Below are positions 14,617 to 17,604 of a stretch of 17,604 nt of DNA, piece by piece. Location: contig DATKVG010000212.1 of assembly GCA_035530195.1 (NCBI GenBank), positions 1 to 17,604 on the forward strand. The letters run 5' to 3'. Position 1 is the stretch's first letter; the number at the start of each line of letters is the position of its first letter. Under the pieces are notes generated by a model. The model was not told the DNA's origin, did not search any database, and saw only the letters and a program-made list of their open reading frames with translations. Made by a program: the position numbers and the translations under genes. This stretch comes from JAPLKX01 sp035530195 (GTDB lineage Bacteria; Hydrogenedentota; Hydrogenedentia; Hydrogenedentales; SLHB01).

Positions 14617-15513
14617 CTATTTTTTCTTTTTCACGCTGTAGCCGAACTTGCCGAGGCGTTCGCCGAGGGGATAGTAGCCGCCGTGGACGTAGGCGAACAG
14701 GCCGGCTTTTTCGATGGCGAAACGCCCTGAGGGCGTAATCAGATCTTTGTTGACCTGCACGGCGACGATTTCGGCTACAAACATGGTGTGGGTGCCGAGT
14801 TCGAGCGTTTTCCGCACCTGGCATTCGATGTTGATCGGGCATTCGAGGATGATGGGCGCCTGAACCTTCGATGCGGGCGCGATGGTCATGCCGGTTTGGG
14901 CAAACTTGTCGACGTCCCGGCCGGACACGACCCCGCAGTAGTCGGTCTTGCGGATCAGCGCTTCGGCTGGCATGTTCACGACGAACTGGCGGGTCTGCAT
15001 GACGTTCTCGTGCGAAAGCCGGCTCGGCCGCAGGCTGATCGACAGCATCGGCGGCTCGCTGCAGACCGTGCCGGTCCAGGCCACAGTACATACGTTGGGC
15101 TTGCCGTCACGGCTCAGGCTGGTGACCAGCGCCGCGGGCACGGGATACAGCATCGTGCCCGGCTTCCACACCTCCTTGAGGTCGGCGGCCCTTTCCTCGA
15201 TAGCGCGGGACGGTTTGGCGAATACGGGCCTGGGCGCCTGGCGGCGCCGCTCTGGCCGAGCTGGCGGTAACGGGTGCGAAGGTTCAGCGGCGCGCCCTGG
15301 CCGCCCGGCAGGGGGGCGTGGTTTTCGCGGCGGCCGCGTAGACCACTGTTCTTCCTGCTGGCGTGGCGGGCGCTCGCGTTTTTGGCGTTGTGGCGCAGGC
15401 GTCCCGCCTGCACTCCGAGGCCCGCGCCCCCTGGTGTCCCGTTGTGGTGCGGGCGTCTCGCCTGCACGTCGAGGCCCGCGCCGAGTGTCGCGGGGCGGCT
15501 TCCGTTTCATCAT
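14617..15513 (-). CDS. Flavin-reductase-like FMN-binding split-barrel protein with repeat-derived N-terminal tail
   Basis: Residues 111-298 are a flavin reductase-like split barrel that should bind FMN: KEVWKPGTMLYPVPAALVTS (113-132), CTVAWTGTVCSEPPMLSISL, SRLSHENVMQTRQFVVNMP, and AYVHGGYYPLGERLG near the end. The physiological electron acceptor is unknown. The first 110 residues are a disordered-looking Arg/Pro-rich tail; two 17-18-residue units containing RRAGETPAPQ and RSAGGTPAPQ are encoded by a dispersed hairpin repeat. The start is well supported despite this: AAAGGAG lies 7-8 bases before the ATG, which overlaps the GH127 stop as ATGA. An alternative is a later unseen start that would drop the tail. 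It ends in KKKK. Confidence 0.85.
   Translation of the reverse strand: MMKRKPPRDTRRGPRRAGETPAPQRDTRGRGPRSAGGTPAPQRQKRERPPRQQEEQWSTRPPRKPRPPAGRPGRAAEPSHPLPPARPERRRQAPRPVFAKPSRAIEERAADLKEVWKPGTMLYPVPAALVTSLSRDGKPNVCTVAWTGTVCSEPPMLSISLRPSRLSHENVMQTRQFVVNMPAEALIRKTDYCGVVSGRDVDKFAQTGMTIAPASKVQAPIILECPINIECQVRKTLELGTHTMFVAEIVAVQVNKDLITPSGRFAIEKAGLFAYVHGGYYPLGERLGKFGYSVKKKK
15387..15482. repeat. Two copies of a 42-bp GC-rich hairpin repeat inside a coding region
   Basis: Copies at 15387-15428 and 15441-15482 start 54 bases apart and share the pattern GTTGTGG…GGCGTC…CGCCTGCA…CGAGGCCCGCGCC. The core of the first, GCAGGCG-TCC-CGCCTGC, is a perfect 7-bp hairpin; the second has one G·T-type change. The spacing keeps both in the flavin-reductase frame, where they encode AGETPAPQ and AGGTPAPQ. 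The unit is related to a third copy at the right edge of the window. Confidence 0.85.
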
Positions 15514-17516
15514 TTTGTGGCTCCTTTTTCCGCCGCGTGCGCGCGCGCCTCAGGCTCTTCTTCCAACACAGGAAACTCGGCAACACGCAGGCTCGTGCAC
15601 CCGTACGGAATCAGCTTGAGTTTTGTCAACGGCTCGGTGCTTTTCACGGGGCTCGCCGGCAGCGGCCCCGCCGCGTTGTGCTCGAGTTTCCACTCCGGCA
15701 CCTGCCGCGCCGGCACCTCGAAATAGAGCGCGTGATGTTCCGCTGAAAACGGCACCGCGTCACCGGGCACTCCCCGGGTCATGTTTATGGACCATTCCGT
15801 CTCACCGCGCGATTGGCCGATCGCATAGTTCCACGGTGTCGTCGGGTAGACTTCCCAATCGGCGTGCGGTTCTTCTCCTTTAATTTTCTTCCACTCCTCG
15901 CCCAGCGGAAGCGCCATCACCAGCGGCCCGAACGTGATTACGCCGCTGTTGTTGAGCCTGCGTTCAAGGTTGGGATGGATATAGAGGCTCAGATTGATCC
16001 GGGTGGAGCCGGTCCAATCGCGCTCGATGTGATGCCAGGGGCCGCGGACTACTTCTTCCGGCCCGTTTTCGATGGACATCTTGCCGAGGCTGGCCCAACC
16101 GGGGATGCGCAACTCCACGGCAAACGCGCCTTCTCCCTGGACATCAATTGTGACCGCCTCATCGAAAGGAAAGTCGTAACTTACTTCTATATGAACGGGT
16201 TTGCCGTTGATCTCGGTGTTGACCTCGCACGGCGCATATGAAATTACGGCCAACCCGTCTTTAGTTTTCATCCACAGACTCGACACGAATTTCGGCCAGC
16301 CCTGGTGCATGTTGGCCGTGCAGCACCCGTAATTGGGTTCGAGCCCGAAGATGTTGGCTTCCGCGCCGTTTGACGCGAACGGCCTGTCTTTATCGACCTT
16401 GCACAGAACCTGGTTGACCTGCTGGTCGTACTGGTGCGCCCACATGTCTTTCTTGAACGTCGCCGGCAGCGCGTTGTACGCGATACGTTCGAGGCGGTCC
16501 GCCAGCATTGAGTCGCCCAAAATGGCGATGGCGTTTTCGAGCGAGAACATGTACTCGACCACGAGGCACAGCTCCGACCCTTGCGACGGGCTGAGGCCGG
16601 CGAAATGCTCGTCGGCCGAGAACACGCCGTTGGCCTGGCCGTGGTACTTGTCGAGCATCTCGATGGCCCTGTAGACGGCGTCTCGATCGACAGGGGCGCC
16701 CGATTGGCGGTACCAAACCGGCCCCGCCTTGATACCCATGGCGTTGTTCACGCCATGCGTCTTCAGCGAGAAGCCTTTGGTGACACGCTCGGTGTACTGA
16801 AAATCGGTGAAATGGGCGGTCCAGTCGTAGCCTTGAGCGTGAAGCTTTGCAGCAAGGGGTAACAGCCATTCCTCGCCCGTCCTGTCGTACAGCCAGTGGA
16901 TCGACCAGACGCCGTCCATCCACCGGAACTGGCCCCACTCGAACAAAGGCTGCTTGTCGAGGAGCGCATCGAGGAACCGGAAGAACTTCTGCATCGCGGG
17001 TATGACGCGTTCGTCGCCGGTGGCTTCGTGATACTGGGCCATGGCTTTGAGCAGGGGAAACCTTGGCCACGGATCGTAGTCTTTGTACCTTTTGCTGCTG
17101 ACGGGCCCGAGCCAGCCATCCTCGCGCTGATGCGCGAGGATGTAGTCCATCCACTTGGACACTTTCGCCTTCAGCGCGGGGTCGTCGAGCACGTAGGCCA
17201 GCGGGACGATGCCGTCGAGCCAGTACGGCACGCGTTCCCAGCCTTCGGCGGCGCCGCCGATCCAGCCGCTGTCGCGGATGTCGGGCCAGAACTCATCGAG
17301 ATGGCCGGAGAGGCCGCTGGCCTGTACTTCAAGCTGGCGTTTCAGCCAGCCTTCTGGCCGGATGCTCCCCAAGGGAAGCGGCTCGAACGCTCGCGGGGCG
17401 AGCGAGGCCGTTTCTTTTTTGAACCGGTCGCTGGTGTCGCTGTGTGTTGAGCGGCACGCCCCGGTGCAGACGGCAAAAACGCAGCCCGCCGTTACCAAAA
17501 CCGAGATCTTGGACAT
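15510..17516 (-). CDS. GH127 (DUF1680) beta-L-arabinofuranosidase-like lipoprotein
   Basis: Probable exported glycoside hydrolase of the GH127 family, of which HypBA1 removes beta-L-arabinofuranose by a cysteine nucleophile at a zinc site. The product is 668 aa. It begins with a signal sequence (SKISVLVTAGCVFAVCTGAC), possibly a lipobox with Cys at 21. The (alpha/alpha)6-type barrel runs to about 420 and contains DEHF (E303, acid/base equivalent), the zinc-ligand pair SELC (E315, C317), and YGCCTANMHQG with adjacent C398 (nucleophile) and C399 (zinc ligand). Beta-rich domains follow. All catalytic positions recalled for HypBA1 appear present. ATG 17516 is preferred over an upstream ATG because GGGAG precedes it by 7 bases and the signal peptide begins there. 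Its stop overlaps the flavin-reductase start. Exact sugar specificity unknown. Confidence 0.88.
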   Translation of the reverse strand: MSKISVLVTAGCVFAVCTGACRSTHSDTSDRFKKETASLAPRAFEPLPLGSIRPEGWLKRQLEVQASGLSGHLDEFWPDIRDSGWIGGAAEGWERVPYWLDGIVPLAYVLDDPALKAKVSKWMDYILAHQREDGWLGPVSSKRYKDYDPWPRFPLLKAMAQYHEATGDERVIPAMQKFFRFLDALLDKQPLFEWGQFRWMDGVWSIHWLYDRTGEEWLLPLAAKLHAQGYDWTAHFTDFQYTERVTKGFSLKTHGVNNAMGIKAGPVWYRQSGAPVDRDAVYRAIEMLDKYHGQANGVFSADEHFAGLSPSQGSELCLVVEYMFSLENAIAILGDSMLADRLERIAYNALPATFKKDMWAHQYDQQVNQVLCKVDKDRPFASNGAEANIFGLEPNYGCCTANMHQGWPKFVSSLWMKTKDGLAVISYAPCEVNTEINGKPVHIEVSYDFPFDEAVTIDVQGEGAFAVELRIPGWASLGKMSIENGPEEVVRGPWHHIERDWTGSTRINLSLYIHPNLERRLNNSGVITFGPLVMALPLGEEWKKIKGEEPHADWEVYPTTPWNYAIGQSRGETEWSINMTRGVPGDAVPFSAEHHALYFEVPARQVPEWKLEHNAAGPLPASPVKSTEPLTKLKLIPYGCTSLRVAEFPVLEEEPEARAHAAEKGATK

Positions 17517-17551
17517 GGCGTCTCTCCCTGGGCCGGCCAAGTTCGTGGCCT

Positions 17552-17604
17552 ATTGTGGTGCGGGCGTCCCGCCTGCATATTCGAGCCGGTTATGGACGGC
17601 AGTG
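17552..17604. repeat. Third copy of the GC-rich hairpin repeat, upstream of the GH127 gene
   Basis: ATTGTGGTGCGGGCGTCCCG begins at 17552 and continues GCCTGCA…TCGAG, matching the two coding copies at 15387-15482 with a diverging end. It lies 36 bases before the GH127 ATG, in its leader or promoter zone, and may continue past the window. Confidence 0.75.

Noticed and set aside
14617..14635. A/T-rich tract that could look like a terminator
   Set aside because: It is the lysine-codon end of the flavin-reductase-like gene; no stem precedes it.
15387..15482. Possible CRISPR array from the two spaced repeats
   Set aside because: Only two copies, a 12-base interval, in-frame coding context and a hairpin core; no cas genes nearby.

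Overview
The window is GC-rich bacterial chromosomal DNA from what looks like an environmental Gram-negative-type bacterium. Three things point that way: YidC has a large periplasmic domain, there are two lipoprotein-type signal peptides, and sulfatase-fold proteins sit beside a GH127 glycosidase and a BlaI/M56 pair. That mixture, together with short GC-rich hairpin repeats, resembles genomes of the Planctomycetes/Verrucomicrobia/Lentisphaerae or Hydrogenedentes type. The lineage is an impression from gene content, not a determination.

Left part (1-2465, minus strand): a BlaI/MecI/CopY-family repressor is translationally coupled (ATGA) to an M56 membrane metalloprotease (BlaR1-like). The visible exported C-terminus of the protease consists of repeated modules, with no penicillin-binding domain seen before the window edge. 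The pair has a clear promoter (TTGACA-N17-TAAATT) overlapped by two TAC-N4-GTA operator boxes.

Middle (2541-8046, minus strand): the conserved block rpmH-rnpA-yidD-yidC-jag(khpB)-mnmE, i.e. ribosomal protein L34, RNase P protein, membrane insertion factors, a KH/R3H RNA-binding protein and the tRNA U34-modifying GTPase. It is read from a strong promoter (TTGACT-N17-TATAAT) ahead of a GTG-started rpmH that is only 44 codons long. Hairpins lie in the rpmH leader and in several gaps. The dnaA gene and an origin, often found next to rpmH, are absent; accessory genes start there instead.

Right-centre (8064-13921, plus strand): a tight three-gene operon diverging from rpmH. It encodes a sulfatase-fold lipoprotein with an N-terminal beta-rich region, a second membrane-anchored sulfatase-fold protein, and a GT-C-type multi-pass glycosyltransferase. 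Both sulfatase-fold enzymes carry Thr where classical sulfatases have Cys/Ser. The set looks like a cell-envelope glycan assembly or decoration module and is the best candidate for an undescribed system here.

Right (13996-17604): a hicB-hicA toxin-antitoxin pair on the plus strand, then on the minus strand a GH127 beta-L-arabinofuranosidase-like lipoprotein coupled by ATGA to a flavin-reductase-like split-barrel protein. The N-terminal tail of the latter is partly encoded by two in-frame copies of a dispersed 42-bp hairpin repeat; a third copy lies upstream of the GH127 gene. No tRNA, rRNA, CRISPR array or insertion sequence was seen, and no gene-free stretch exceeds 300 bases.
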